Assembly (NCBI GenBank): GCA_947490615.1
Contig: CANLHK010000001.1
Coordinates: 485,487-549,486, forward strand
From: Planctomycetaceae bacterium
Lineage (GTDB): Bacteria; Planctomycetota; Phycisphaerae; Phycisphaerales; SM1A02
Direction: 5' to 3'
Length of the DNA stretch: 64,000 nucleotides
The position numbers were made by a program, and so were the translations under genes. Shown in pieces: positions 56,487 to 64,000 of this stretch (within the stretch, counting starts at the first letter, position 1; each line of letters begins with the position of its first letter). Under the pieces are notes generated by a model. That model worked only from the letters and a program-made list of their open reading frames with translations, was not told where the DNA came from and made no database searches.

Positions 56487-57422
56487 ATGCCCACTGCCAC
56501 CGCGAAGAAACCACGAGTCAAGAAACCGCGCGCGAAAGCGCCCACCAAGCGCAACGGCTTCTGGCGCACCGCCGCCAACAGCGATCGACATGAGCTCTAC
56601 GAACTTGCCGTGCAAGAGGTCGTGAGCGAGTGCGACTTCATCGACAAGACCTGGCGCACGCTGCGCGGACGACTCGCCAGCACGCTGCGCGAAGACTTCT
56701 GCGGCACGGCGCACGCGAGCACCGAATGGGCGCGGCGCCGAGCCACCAACACCGCCATCGGTGTCGACCTCGACCGCTCGGTCATTCACTGGGGTGAGGC
56801 GCACCACCGCGCGCATCTGCCTGAGTCGATCTCGTCACGCGTGACGATCCTCGAAGCCGATGTGCTCGCCGTGGAAACTCCCGCGATTGAGACGATCGTC
56901 GCGATGAACTTCAGCTACTTCATCTTCAAGGAGCGCGCGATGCTGGTGCGCTACTTCAAGCGCGTCTACGAGTCGCTGGCCAACGATGGGCTCTTCTTCT
57001 GCGATGCCTACGGTGGCAGCGAAGCGCACAGCGAACAGGAAGAAGAGCGGCACCTCGACGGTTTCACCTATGTGTGGGATCAGAATCAGTACAACCCGAT
57101 CACGGGTGATGTGGTCAACCACATCCACTTCCGATTCCCTGACGGCAGCGAGATGAAGCGTGCCTTCACCTACAAGTGGCGGCTCTACAGCCTGCCCGAG
57201 ATTCAGGACGCGCTGCGCGAAGCGGGTTTCGCGCGCTCCACGATCTACTGGGAGGGAACCGACAAGAACGGCGGCGGCAACGGTGTCTTCCGGGCCTCGA
57301 CGCGCGGAGAGCCGTGTGCGGGCTGGATCGCGTACATCGTCGCGGAAAAGCAGAGCTCCGCGAAGTCTGCACGATCGAAGGTCCTCAATGGGAAGGCGCG
57401 CGGAGGAACTCGCAAGCGATGA
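56487..57422 (+). CDS. SAM-dependent methyltransferase
   Basis: The 311-residue product starts with about 22 Lys/Pro/Ala-rich residues. The methyltransferase core follows: the glycine-rich SAM motif is degenerate (LREDFCGTAHASTEWA, about 66-81), an IGVDLDRSVIHWG acidic motif II (about 91-103) is present, and VAMNFSYFIFK marks the end of strand 4. The C-terminal part has KWRLYSLPEIQDALREAGF. The substrate is unknown. Its stop codon overlaps the ATG of the polyprenyl synthase gene, so a quinone-linked role is conceivable but not shown. Confidence 0.83.
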   Translation: MPTATAKKPRVKKPRAKAPTKRNGFWRTAANSDRHELYELAVQEVVSECDFIDKTWRTLRGRLASTLREDFCGTAHASTEWARRRATNTAIGVDLDRSVIHWGEAHHRAHLPESISSRVTILEADVLAVETPAIETIVAMNFSYFIFKERAMLVRYFKRVYESLANDGLFFCDAYGGSEAHSEQEEERHLDGFTYVWDQNQYNPITGDVVNHIHFRFPDGSEMKRAFTYKWRLYSLPEIQDALREAGFARSTIYWEGTDKNGGGNGVFRASTRGEPCAGWIAYIVAEKQSSAKSARSKVLNGKARGGTRKR

Positions 57423-58402
57423 CGCGCGCGTTTCCCAGCACCGCGTTGGCGGCCGACATCGCAGCGGGACTCGCGCGCGTCGAGACGCTCTTCGAGTCGC
57501 AACTCTCGAGCCGCTTCCCCGCGGTGAATGACCTCTGCCGCCATGTCGAGGGTTACCGCGGCAAGATGCTGCGGCCCACGCTGGTCATCGTCTGTGGACT
57601 CGCGTTTACCGACGAGGGCGAACCACTCAAGGCTGAGCACGACATCATCGCAGCGACCGTTGAGATGATCCACATGGCCACACTCGTCCACGACGATGTG
57701 CTCGACGAGGCTGCGATGCGTCGACGCGGTGAGACCGTGAACTCGCTGCGCGGCAACGAAACCGCGGTGATGCTCGGCGACTATCTGATCTCAAACGCCT
57801 TTCACCTCTGCTCGCGCGCGGGCGATCCCGCGCTGAATCTGCGTCTTGGTGAGGTGACCAACACGCTCTGCGAAGGCGAACTCGTCCAGCTCTCGCGCCG
57901 CCACGACCTCGCGCTTGATGCGAACACCTACTTCGAGATTGTCCGCCGAAAGACCGCGGTCCTCGTTGGCGCAGCCTGCGAACTCGGCGCGCGTTTGGCG
58001 GGCGCGAGCGTGAGTGAGGCACAGTCCATGCGCTCGTTTGGCGAAGGTCTTGGCGTTGCGTTTCAGATCCAAGACGACTTGCTCGACCTCCTCGGCGACG
58101 AAGCAACGGTTGGCAAGTCGATCGGCCGCGATCTTGAGAAGGGCAAACTCACGCTGCCGATGATTCTGCACATCAGTCAGACCACGGGAGCCGAACGACA
58201 CGCTGCGCTGCGTGCGATCGAGGCGAAGGACGGCGCTGCGCTGCGCACCTTGCTCGTGCGCAGTGGCTCGATCGATGCCGCGCGCGCGCGCGCGATTGAG
58301 TTTGTCCTTGAGTCCAAGCGCGGACTGCCAGCCACGCGTCGTGCCCATGCGCATGAGTTGCTGTTGAAACTCGCTGACGGCGTCGTCGCACGCGACTCCT
58401 GA
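57419..58402 (+). CDS. Polyprenyl diphosphate synthase
   Basis: This is a trans-prenyltransferase that elongates isoprenoid diphosphates, probably to the quinone side-chain length. The first Asp-rich motif is in TLVHDDVLDEAAMRRR (about residues 84-99) and the second in FQIQDDLLDLLGDEATVGKSIG (cited as QIQDDLLDLLGD, about 216-227). GGKxxRP reads RGKMLRPTLV. The 327-residue length fits octaprenyl/heptaprenyl-type enzymes. The chain length cannot be fixed from sequence. Confidence 0.92.
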   Translation: MTRAFPSTALAADIAAGLARVETLFESQLSSRFPAVNDLCRHVEGYRGKMLRPTLVIVCGLAFTDEGEPLKAEHDIIAATVEMIHMATLVHDDVLDEAAMRRRGETVNSLRGNETAVMLGDYLISNAFHLCSRAGDPALNLRLGEVTNTLCEGELVQLSRRHDLALDANTYFEIVRRKTAVLVGAACELGARLAGASVSEAQSMRSFGEGLGVAFQIQDDLLDLLGDEATVGKSIGRDLEKGKLTLPMILHISQTTGAERHAALRAIEAKDGAALRTLLVRSGSIDAARARAIEFVLESKRGLPATRRAHAHELLLKLADGVVARDS

Positions 58403-58414
58403 GCGGCGATTCGT

Positions 58415-60115
58415 TCAGCCCGTCCAAGCCGCCAAGACCGCAGCGAGGTCGCGCGCACCGACGACTCCATCGCCGTCGATGTCGCCGCGCACGCCCGTGA
58501 GTCCCCACGCATCGAGCACGATCGCGAGATCGACCGCGGCCACGCGTCCATCGCGGTCAAGATCTTCGGGCACGAAACAAGTCGCGTCGGCTTCCTTCAC
58601 GCAGGTCGCATCCCACGCGGAGTCGCAGCAGAAGCTGTCGATGGCGCAGACCGCGCTGCAACACTCCGCGTCCGCACACGCAGGAAGTGGATGCGCTTCG
58701 ATGCACGCACCCGCCGTCGGCGAACCGCAGACAGGAAGGCCAGGACACGAGGCGTGACAAGAGACCGTGGCGATGGCCATGCAGACTTCGTCCCACGCCG
58801 TCTCGCAGCAATACGGATCAAGCGCGCAAGTACACGCACTCGTCGCTGCGTCTTCACAAGACGGTCCACCCGTCGCGCAGCAGGCGTGCGGAAGATCGTT
58901 GATCTCAAGAAGCGCGATGTCGTCGAAGGTCGCAGCGTTGTAGACGCTCGAGCCTGACGAGAAACGCAAGCGCACACTCGGCTCACCCACGAGTGGCGCG
59001 AGGTTGAGCTCGACATTGGCGCATCCACCCTCAAATGAAAATGGCGCGGTCCATCCCACGAGCCAAGTCACGCCATCGAGTGAGTACTCGACGCGCGGAC
59101 CAAGTGTGCCCGTCTGCTTCGAGTAGGTAAAGGCAAGCGCCGGTGCAATGCGGCCCGCAAAGTTCAGACAGCGCGTGGTCGCCGCCGAGTACGGAAAGCC
59201 CGAAGAGAAGCGCAACGCCATGTCGCCCGCGCCCGTGCAGCCGAGACTCGAAGTGAGAAATGGCGGCGTGCCCTCGCAGGATTCGAACACTTCGGGGAAC
59301 TTCGTACAGATGCTTCCGCCCGAGTAGATGGTGCCGAAGTCCACGCTCAGCACATCAAGGCAAGCAGCTCCATCGCCTGCGCAAGTGCCGCATCCGAGCT
59401 CGATGATCGCCGCCACACATTGCGCGTCCCATTCGGTCTGGCAGCAGAAGGGATCGATGGCGCAAACGCAGGTGGCAACCGCTGCATCGGCGCAGCCCGC
59501 CGCGCCTGCTTCACAACAGGGATGCGCTCCCGTCGTACAACAACCGATGCGACGAAACTCAAGGTCATCGATGGTGATCGCATTGGAGTTCACACCGTGA
59601 TCAAAGCGAAGACAGACACCAGGCGCACCACCGAGAGGAATGACGGCTGTGAAGGTGGTGCACGCGCCGCCCGTCGCCGTCAGCGCGCCGAGCGTGAGTG
59701 GCGTCGGTGCTGCGCAGTTGACTGTCGTAGCGGTGGTCGCGCCGTAACGAAGGACAGTCTGTGACGCAGCAAACTGCGCGTAGGTGAATCGCACCTCAAT
59801 TGCGGTGCAGCCTGCAGCGCCCACGGCGATGAGCACGATGGGATCTTCACCCGACGCATCAAACTTGAGCGCGTTGCCTGTGTCGCAGAAGCTCGAACTC
59901 GTGACGGTCGCGCCGTCGGTACACCACTGCACGCGGAAGTCGCCGTCGGCGAGATCAGGCGGGCCCGCAAAGGACGCAAAGTCGGTTGAGTAGAGCGCGC
60001 ACGATTGCGCGACGGCCGCACGCGGATGCGCCACGACCACCGCCCCGAGCAACGCCAGCAGCATCGCAACACGGAGGACGAACCCGCCTCTTTTCCAGGT
60101 GGTCGCACGCGGCAC
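58415..60115 (-). CDS. Exported Cys-rich protein with dockerin-like C-terminus
   Basis: The 566-residue product (GTG start at 60115) has a signal peptide ending near residue 37 (HPRAAVAQS). Three Cys-rich repeats follow the pattern C-x-C-A-[IL]-D-P-[FY]-C-C-x-x-x-W-D-x-x-C: near residues 215-232, 430-447 and 490-507. Two beta-rich domains (about 40-195 and 265-410) lie between them. The C-terminus carries two Asp-rich calcium-loop segments (DLDRDGRVAAVDLAIVLD and GDIDGDGVVGARDLAAVL) ending AAWTG. The function is unknown; the composition is typical of planctomycete surface proteins. Confidence 0.85.
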   Translation of the reverse strand: MPRATTWKRGGFVLRVAMLLALLGAVVVAHPRAAVAQSCALYSTDFASFAGPPDLADGDFRVQWCTDGATVTSSSFCDTGNALKFDASGEDPIVLIAVGAAGCTAIEVRFTYAQFAASQTVLRYGATTATTVNCAAPTPLTLGALTATGGACTTFTAVIPLGGAPGVCLRFDHGVNSNAITIDDLEFRRIGCCTTGAHPCCEAGAAGCADAAVATCVCAIDPFCCQTEWDAQCVAAIIELGCGTCAGDGAACLDVLSVDFGTIYSGGSICTKFPEVFESCEGTPPFLTSSLGCTGAGDMALRFSSGFPYSAATTRCLNFAGRIAPALAFTYSKQTGTLGPRVEYSLDGVTWLVGWTAPFSFEGGCANVELNLAPLVGEPSVRLRFSSGSSVYNAATFDDIALLEINDLPHACCATGGPSCEDAATSACTCALDPYCCETAWDEVCMAIATVSCHASCPGLPVCGSPTAGACIEAHPLPACADAECCSAVCAIDSFCCDSAWDATCVKEADATCFVPEDLDRDGRVAAVDLAIVLDAWGLTGVRGDIDGDGVVGARDLAAVLAAWTG

Positions 60116-60210
60116 GCCTCAAGCATGCCACGGCGAGCGCTCGACGCCACGGAAGCGGTCAGGCGAAAGAGGAAATCAAGGGACACAACCGCGCAACGCG
60201 GATAATCGGA

Positions 60211-60252
60211 TCAAACCGACGCCTGCGGGGTTTTCCGCACCCCGCAGGCGTC
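60211..60252 (-). terminator. Terminator after the mosaic protein gene
   Basis: A perfect 13-bp stem (GACGCCTGCGGGG with CCCCGCAGGCGTC) encloses a 9-nt loop. On the minus strand it is followed by GGTTTGATC. The T-run is short. The stem is symmetric and could also act on the plus strand. Confidence 0.65.
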
Positions 60253-60262
60253 AGCGCGTTGG

Positions 60263-62875
60263 TTAGTCGCAGACTCCCCAGTTGGACAGCGTTGCAGCGA
60301 GATCGAACGCGCTCACGATGCCATCGTGATTCGCATCGCTTCCTGGGTAATCCGTGCCGTTGGTGCCCCACGCAGCGAGGATCACCGCCAAATCGGGGCC
60401 GTTGACGATGCCATTGCCGTCGGTGTCGCCAGCGCAGTCGCAGACGACGCTCGCAGCGTCCGTGAGGTACGAGCCGAGGATGTTGGGCAAGGTGTTGCCG
60501 CACGCGTCGGTCTCAATCAAGAGCGTGTGAATCGCTGGGCCAGTCTGCCCGATCACAATCGCGCCACCGCCTTCTGGCGCGATGTTGCCTGTGAACTGGC
60601 ACCGAACAATCTCGAGGTCCGCAAGACCCGAGTACCAGCTCAGTCCGCCGCCCTCAAACGAAGTGCTGTTGCCCGTGAACGTGCAGTCGCTCAGTTGCGG
60701 CGCTGTGTTCGATGTCGTGATCTGCACGATGTGCATGCCACCACCAGCCGTCACCGTCGAGTTCCCGGTAAAGGTGCAGCCGACGACTTCGGTCGTGCAA
60801 TCAAAGAGCAGCGCGCCGCCACCGTAGGCATCACCCGCGTTGTTGCGAATCACGCAGTTCTCAAGGCTTCCCCCGCAATAGAGCATGTAGACGCCTGCGC
60901 CAAACGCTGCACCGTTCTGCTCGATGATGCAGTTGGCCACGGTCGCGTGGCTTTGGAAGAGGAAGATGCCGCCACCTGCAAACGCCGACTTGTTTCCAGG
61001 CACTGGTGAGCCCGTCAGGCCGCCACGAATCGTGAAGCCTTCAAGGAGGGTTCCCTCAGGCTCCTGAGTCATCAAGCGCACGACGGAGACACTCGCGCCG
61101 CCCGTCCCTGCGATGGTGGTCGTCGCTGCACCAGCGCCGCGCACCGTGATGTTCTTGCCGAGGAAATTGATCGGCCCCGCGTAGTTGCCTGCTGCGGCGA
61201 TCACGGAGTCGTGCGGATCACACGCGTCAATCGCCTCCTGAATCGTGGCGTAGTGACTCGGCACACGACGCTGCGTTGTGACTGCCAAGGTGTGCAGACC
61301 GCCAGCGGCGATCTTGGTCGCGCCATACGGAAGCGCAAGCAAGGATGGAATGATCGATTGATCCTGATCGGCGAGTGCTGTGCTTGGCACAGATCCTGCG
61401 CCAAATGCTGCGACTGAGCCATCTGCACGCAGCGCAACCGTGTGGTAGCCACCAGCGGCGATTGAAGTGCACGCACCAAGATTACTTGGCACCATCGACT
61501 GACCAAACTGCGGGAACAGACCACTTGCGGCCGTTCCGCCGCCCCAGCACACCACCGTGCCATCGGTGCGCAGCGCTGCAGTGTGCGTGTCGCCGGCCGA
61601 GAGCCCGATGCAGGCTCCGAGGCCAACGGGGATGGTGCACTGGCCGTAGGTGTTGTCGCCCCAGCAGGCGACTGTGCCATCGGTTCGCACGACTCCCGTG
61701 TGGTATCCGCCAGCGGTGATCTGGGTGCAACTACCCAAGCTCGGCGGCACAATGCACTGTCCCCAATGGGGCGTGCTACCACCGAACAAGATTCCTGCAC
61801 CCCAGCACGCGACCGTGCCATCGAGGCGGATCACTGCCGAGTGGTACCCGCCGCCAGCGATCTTTTGGCACGCGCCGAGGTTCGCAGGGACCGTGGACTG
61901 ACCGTGTTGATTGTCACCCCACACCGCAACGGTGCCGTCGAGTCTCAGCACCAGCGAGTGATAGAAGCCCGCGGAAATCGCGGTGCAGACACCGAGGCTT
62001 GCAGGGACAATCGACTGATTGGTCGCTTGAGCGAAGTTGTTGATGTTCGAGCCCCACGCTGCCACCGTGCCGTCTTCCTTGAGCGCGAGTGAGTGCATCC
62101 AACCGCCCGCAAGCGCCGCGGCCGATCGAAGCGAAGACGGAATGATCGACTGGCCGTAGTCGGGGAAGTCCGAGCCAACGATGCGACCAGCGCCCCACGC
62201 CTCGAGCGCGCCGCCGGTCGTCAGGTTTGCGCACGCGTCGAGCGGATCGGTTGGGCACGGGTCGTTGCAGTTGGGCGTGCCGTCATCGTCAAGGTCGGTG
62301 TCGCCTTCACAGCAGTCAGGAATGTTGTTGGCGTTCGCATCGAGCAGCGTGCCGTCATGGCACTGGCCGTAGTCGATGATGCCGTCGTTGTTGCAGTCGG
62401 CGGACCATTCGATGTAGTAATGGATGTACCCGTCGGGAATCACATCGTTGAGATACGCCGGAGACCCGTTCCCCTCGAGTTCGCCAAACCGCTCATCCCC
62501 GAAGAAGTTGTTGGGCTCCCCTGGCTGCCACAGCGATGCGTCGACGGGTTCGCCCGACACCCATCGCCAACCCCCGGCGGGTTCTGCGTAATCAGGCGCG
62601 TCGAAGTCTTGATAGAGACCGACGAAGACAAAACTCTTCACCGTGATCACCGCGCTGCGGATGAATTCCGCCTCGCTCGCCGTCTCCGTACAGGCGAGCG
62701 TTGCTCCAACCAGTTCACAAGCAGCGCGTGCCGCATGCCAGCCCGACGGTGCGGCAGAGATGCCATACCAATGCCCATTCCCCCCATCCTTCACGCGCCA
62801 CTCGACCGCGGCCTGACCCATCGCACTTGACACCACTGCAAGCGACAACACCGCACCGATCGTGAGCCTTGACAT
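60263..62875 (-). CDS. Exported mosaic protein: C-type lectin-like, RCC1-like, beta-helix and dockerin-like domains
   Basis: The ATG at 62875 has AGGAG upstream and gives 870 residues. A signal peptide ends near residue 21 (SLAVVSSAMGQA). A C-type lectin-like domain follows (about 25-155, with WVSGEPVDASLWQPGEPNNFFG). Then come calcium-binding Asp repeats (DTDLDDDGTPNCNDPCPTD, about 190-208) and at least seven RCC1-like blades (about 222-540; core HSLALKEDGTVAAWG and variants). A right-handed beta-helix (about 545-790) and a dockerin-like end (DTDGNGIVNGPDLAVIL... WGVCD) complete it. It is probably a surface adhesin or binding protein. Confidence 0.88.
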   Translation of the reverse strand: MSRLTIGAVLSLAVVSSAMGQAAVEWRVKDGGNGHWYGISAAPSGWHAARAACELVGATLACTETASEAEFIRSAVITVKSFVFVGLYQDFDAPDYAEPAGGWRWVSGEPVDASLWQPGEPNNFFGDERFGELEGNGSPAYLNDVIPDGYIHYYIEWSADCNNDGIIDYGQCHDGTLLDANANNIPDCCEGDTDLDDDGTPNCNDPCPTDPLDACANLTTGGALEAWGAGRIVGSDFPDYGQSIIPSSLRSAAALAGGWMHSLALKEDGTVAAWGSNINNFAQATNQSIVPASLGVCTAISAGFYHSLVLRLDGTVAVWGDNQHGQSTVPANLGACQKIAGGGYHSAVIRLDGTVACWGAGILFGGSTPHWGQCIVPPSLGSCTQITAGGYHTGVVRTDGTVACWGDNTYGQCTIPVGLGACIGLSAGDTHTAALRTDGTVVCWGGGTAASGLFPQFGQSMVPSNLGACTSIAAGGYHTVALRADGSVAAFGAGSVPSTALADQDQSIIPSLLALPYGATKIAAGGLHTLAVTTQRRVPSHYATIQEAIDACDPHDSVIAAAGNYAGPINFLGKNITVRGAGAATTTIAGTGGASVSVVRLMTQEPEGTLLEGFTIRGGLTGSPVPGNKSAFAGGGIFLFQSHATVANCIIEQNGAAFGAGVYMLYCGGSLENCVIRNNAGDAYGGGALLFDCTTEVVGCTFTGNSTVTAGGGMHIVQITTSNTAPQLSDCTFTGNSTSFEGGGLSWYSGLADLEIVRCQFTGNIAPEGGGAIVIGQTGPAIHTLLIETDACGNTLPNILGSYLTDAASVVCDCAGDTDGNGIVNGPDLAVILAAWGTNGTDYPGSDANHDGIVSAFDLAATLSNWGVCD

Positions 62876-63212
62876 TGAGTACTCCTGGTTTCTGGCGCCT
62901 GCCGCAATCGGCGGGTGAGGCGCGTCCATGGTTCCCCGAGACGAGCGCATCGCGACGCAACGGACCTCGCGATGCGGGATTCAGTCACAGGTTCATGCGG
63001 CAACGGCGCGGCACTCCGCACAAGTTTCGCAGCGCTTTCTCGATTCAAGAATCAAGCGGGGCTTCTTCCCTACTGCGACGCCCTGTTCGCGCTAAGCGGA
63101 CGCAGGCCGGTGCTTGGCCTCCGACAAACAGCGCGATCATCACGCAACTGCAGCGTGGCGCATGGCTTCGAGGCCGCGCTCCACGCGGACCGCATTCAGC
63201 TCGCCCCCCACC
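62876..63212. other. About 340 bp without a supported gene
   Basis: This spacer separates two minus-strand genes for exported proteins. The frames in it are Arg/Ala-rich shadows. It should hold the promoter of the mosaic protein gene and the end of the upstream transcript. The only inverted repeat I see is a short GATTC/GAATC one near 63045. No clear promoter or T-rich terminator was found. Confidence 0.5.
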
Positions 63213-63998
63213 TCACCACCGCGGCACCCGCGCCCTCTCCGGCTCCGCCACGCGCACCACGCCGTGCTCGAGATAGTGCGCGATGTCCTGCGCGTCGACC
63301 CATCCGTCGCCATTGAGGTCAGCCACAGCGAGTTGACCGTTGCCTGCGCGACGGAGTTCTTTCACAGTGACGCGCGCACGCGGGCCGTTGCCAGTCACCG
63401 CGCCGCCGCAGGTTTCTCCCTGCTTCCAGAAGTTGATGCTGATGAAGGTGAAGTCCGCGTTGGTCACATTGCCGTCGCCGTTGAAGTTCGAACGGCCGTC
63501 CGCGAAGGCGGGGCCGAAGTCGAGCACGAAGTAACCGAAGTCGATGACATCGACGAGGTCGTCGCCGTTGGAGTCTCCTTGCAGAAGCTCAAACGACGCG
63601 GCGTACTTGGTGCCGACGATCGATGGCTCCGCGATGTCGCTCAGCGAGTGCTCCGTGTCCTTCGCCAACGCGCAACCGTAGCTCACTGCCACCGGCACTT
63701 GAAGATCATGCATCGCTCCCGATTGCGTCGTGGGGTCGATCTCGACACTCAGGACTTGAGAGAACTCGCCCGTACTGAGGCTCACCGAACGATTATGGAA
63801 CTCAGCTTGACGGCTGAACTCACCCACGAAATGCACACTCGCGTCCAGCAGTTGGTAGTCACCCACCGTGATCGTCAGCGTCGCCACCGAGAAGTTGCCC
63901 GCATCGTCGGTCGCAGTGATCTGCACGGTGCTCACTCCACCATCGGCGCGCGGAAACCGATTGTCCGCTGGCCACACCGTCGAGGTCGATCCATCGGG
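63213..63998 (-). CDS. Exported protein with dockerin-like C-terminus, 5' end cut by the window
   Basis: The frame is open to the window edge, so only the last 261 or so residues are seen. The first part (ITATDDAGNFSVATLTITVG) looks like the end of an immunoglobulin-like or cadherin-like beta domain. A cohesin-like or beta-sandwich stretch follows (about 40-130). Three Asp-rich calcium-loop segments complete the C-terminus: GDSNGDDLVDVIDF, NFNGDGNVTNADF and ADLNGDGWVDAQDIA. The protein is probably surface-bound. It lies upstream of the mosaic protein gene on the same strand. Confidence 0.8.
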   Translation of the reverse strand, partial: PDGSTSTVWPADNRFPRADGGVSTVQITATDDAGNFSVATLTITVGDYQLLDASVHFVGEFSRQAEFHNRSVSLSTGEFSQVLSVEIDPTTQSGAMHDLQVPVAVSYGCALAKDTEHSLSDIAEPSIVGTKYAASFELLQGDSNGDDLVDVIDFGYFVLDFGPAFADGRSNFNGDGNVTNADFTFISINFWKQGETCGGAVTGNGPRARVTVKELRRAGNGQLAVADLNGDGWVDAQDIAHYLEHGVVRVAEPERARVPRW

Positions 63999-64000
63999 AT

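Overview
The window looks like chromosomal DNA of a high-GC planctomycete, most likely of the Phycisphaerae/Phycisphaerales type. This is an inference. It rests on exported proteins ending in dockerin-like repeats (D-x-D-G-x-G-x-V...DLA..L..WG.C), Cys-rich C-x-I-D-P-F-C-C...WD..C repeats, a planctomycete-style sigma factor, an Hc1-type histone, and Lys/Ala- or Arg/Gly-rich tails on ribosomal proteins. I see no phage, transposase, CRISPR array, tRNA or rRNA.

Layout. (1) 1-2116: the end of a methyl-accepting chemotaxis receptor. (2) 2133-20074, minus strand: one long run of translation genes read right to left. The order is rpsJ-rplC-rplD-rplW-rplB-rpsS-rplV-rpsC-rplP-rpmC-rpsQ-rplN-rplX-rplE-rpsN-rpsH-rplF-rplR-rpsE-rplO-secY-map-infA-rpmJ-rpsM-rpsK-rpoA-rplQ, then a terminator-like hairpin and pheS. 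rpmD, adk and rpsD are missing from their usual places. A good promoter lies about 310 nt upstream of rpsJ, and the leader holds a small ORF that overlaps the rpsJ start. (3) 20548-25277, plus strand: an exported protein, a GT2 glycosyltransferase overlapping a family protein with faint BshC resemblance, and small membrane/lipoprotein genes. (4) 25384-30544, minus: YhaM-like exonuclease, NAD(P)H-hydrate dehydratase, transglutaminase-like exported protein, lysS. (5) 30655-41862, mostly plus: phosphofructokinase, a HAD phosphatase with a membrane tail, plsY-purB, isochorismatase-like hydrolase, Hc1 histone, FabZ-like dehydratase, mannose-6-phosphate isomerase, a beta-helix protein, and an ECF sigma/anti-sigma pair. 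(6) 42065-51607: an isolated atpD, an exported serine protease, an SGNH hydrolase, a GYF-domain membrane protein, a lipoprotein, an M3-type metallopeptidase and a second sigma-like factor. (7) 51737-54028, minus: iscS-iscU-iscA, with a triplicated hairpin between iscS and iscU. (8) 54187-58402, plus: panC, a double thioredoxin-fold protein, a methyltransferase and a polyprenyl diphosphate synthase. (9) 58415-64000, minus: three large exported proteins with dockerin-like C-termini, the last cut by the window edge.

Most of the window is housekeeping. The observations I rate highest are: loss of zinc ligands in both S14 and L36; a recurrent TAnnnT box 6-9 nt upstream of start codons that lack a Shine-Dalgarno sequence, suggesting leaderless or near-leaderless mRNAs; the covarying triplicated hairpin inside the isc operon; the leader ORF in front of rpsJ; the orphan atpD; and the GT2/BshC-like gene pair. 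I found no complete new defence or mobile system.
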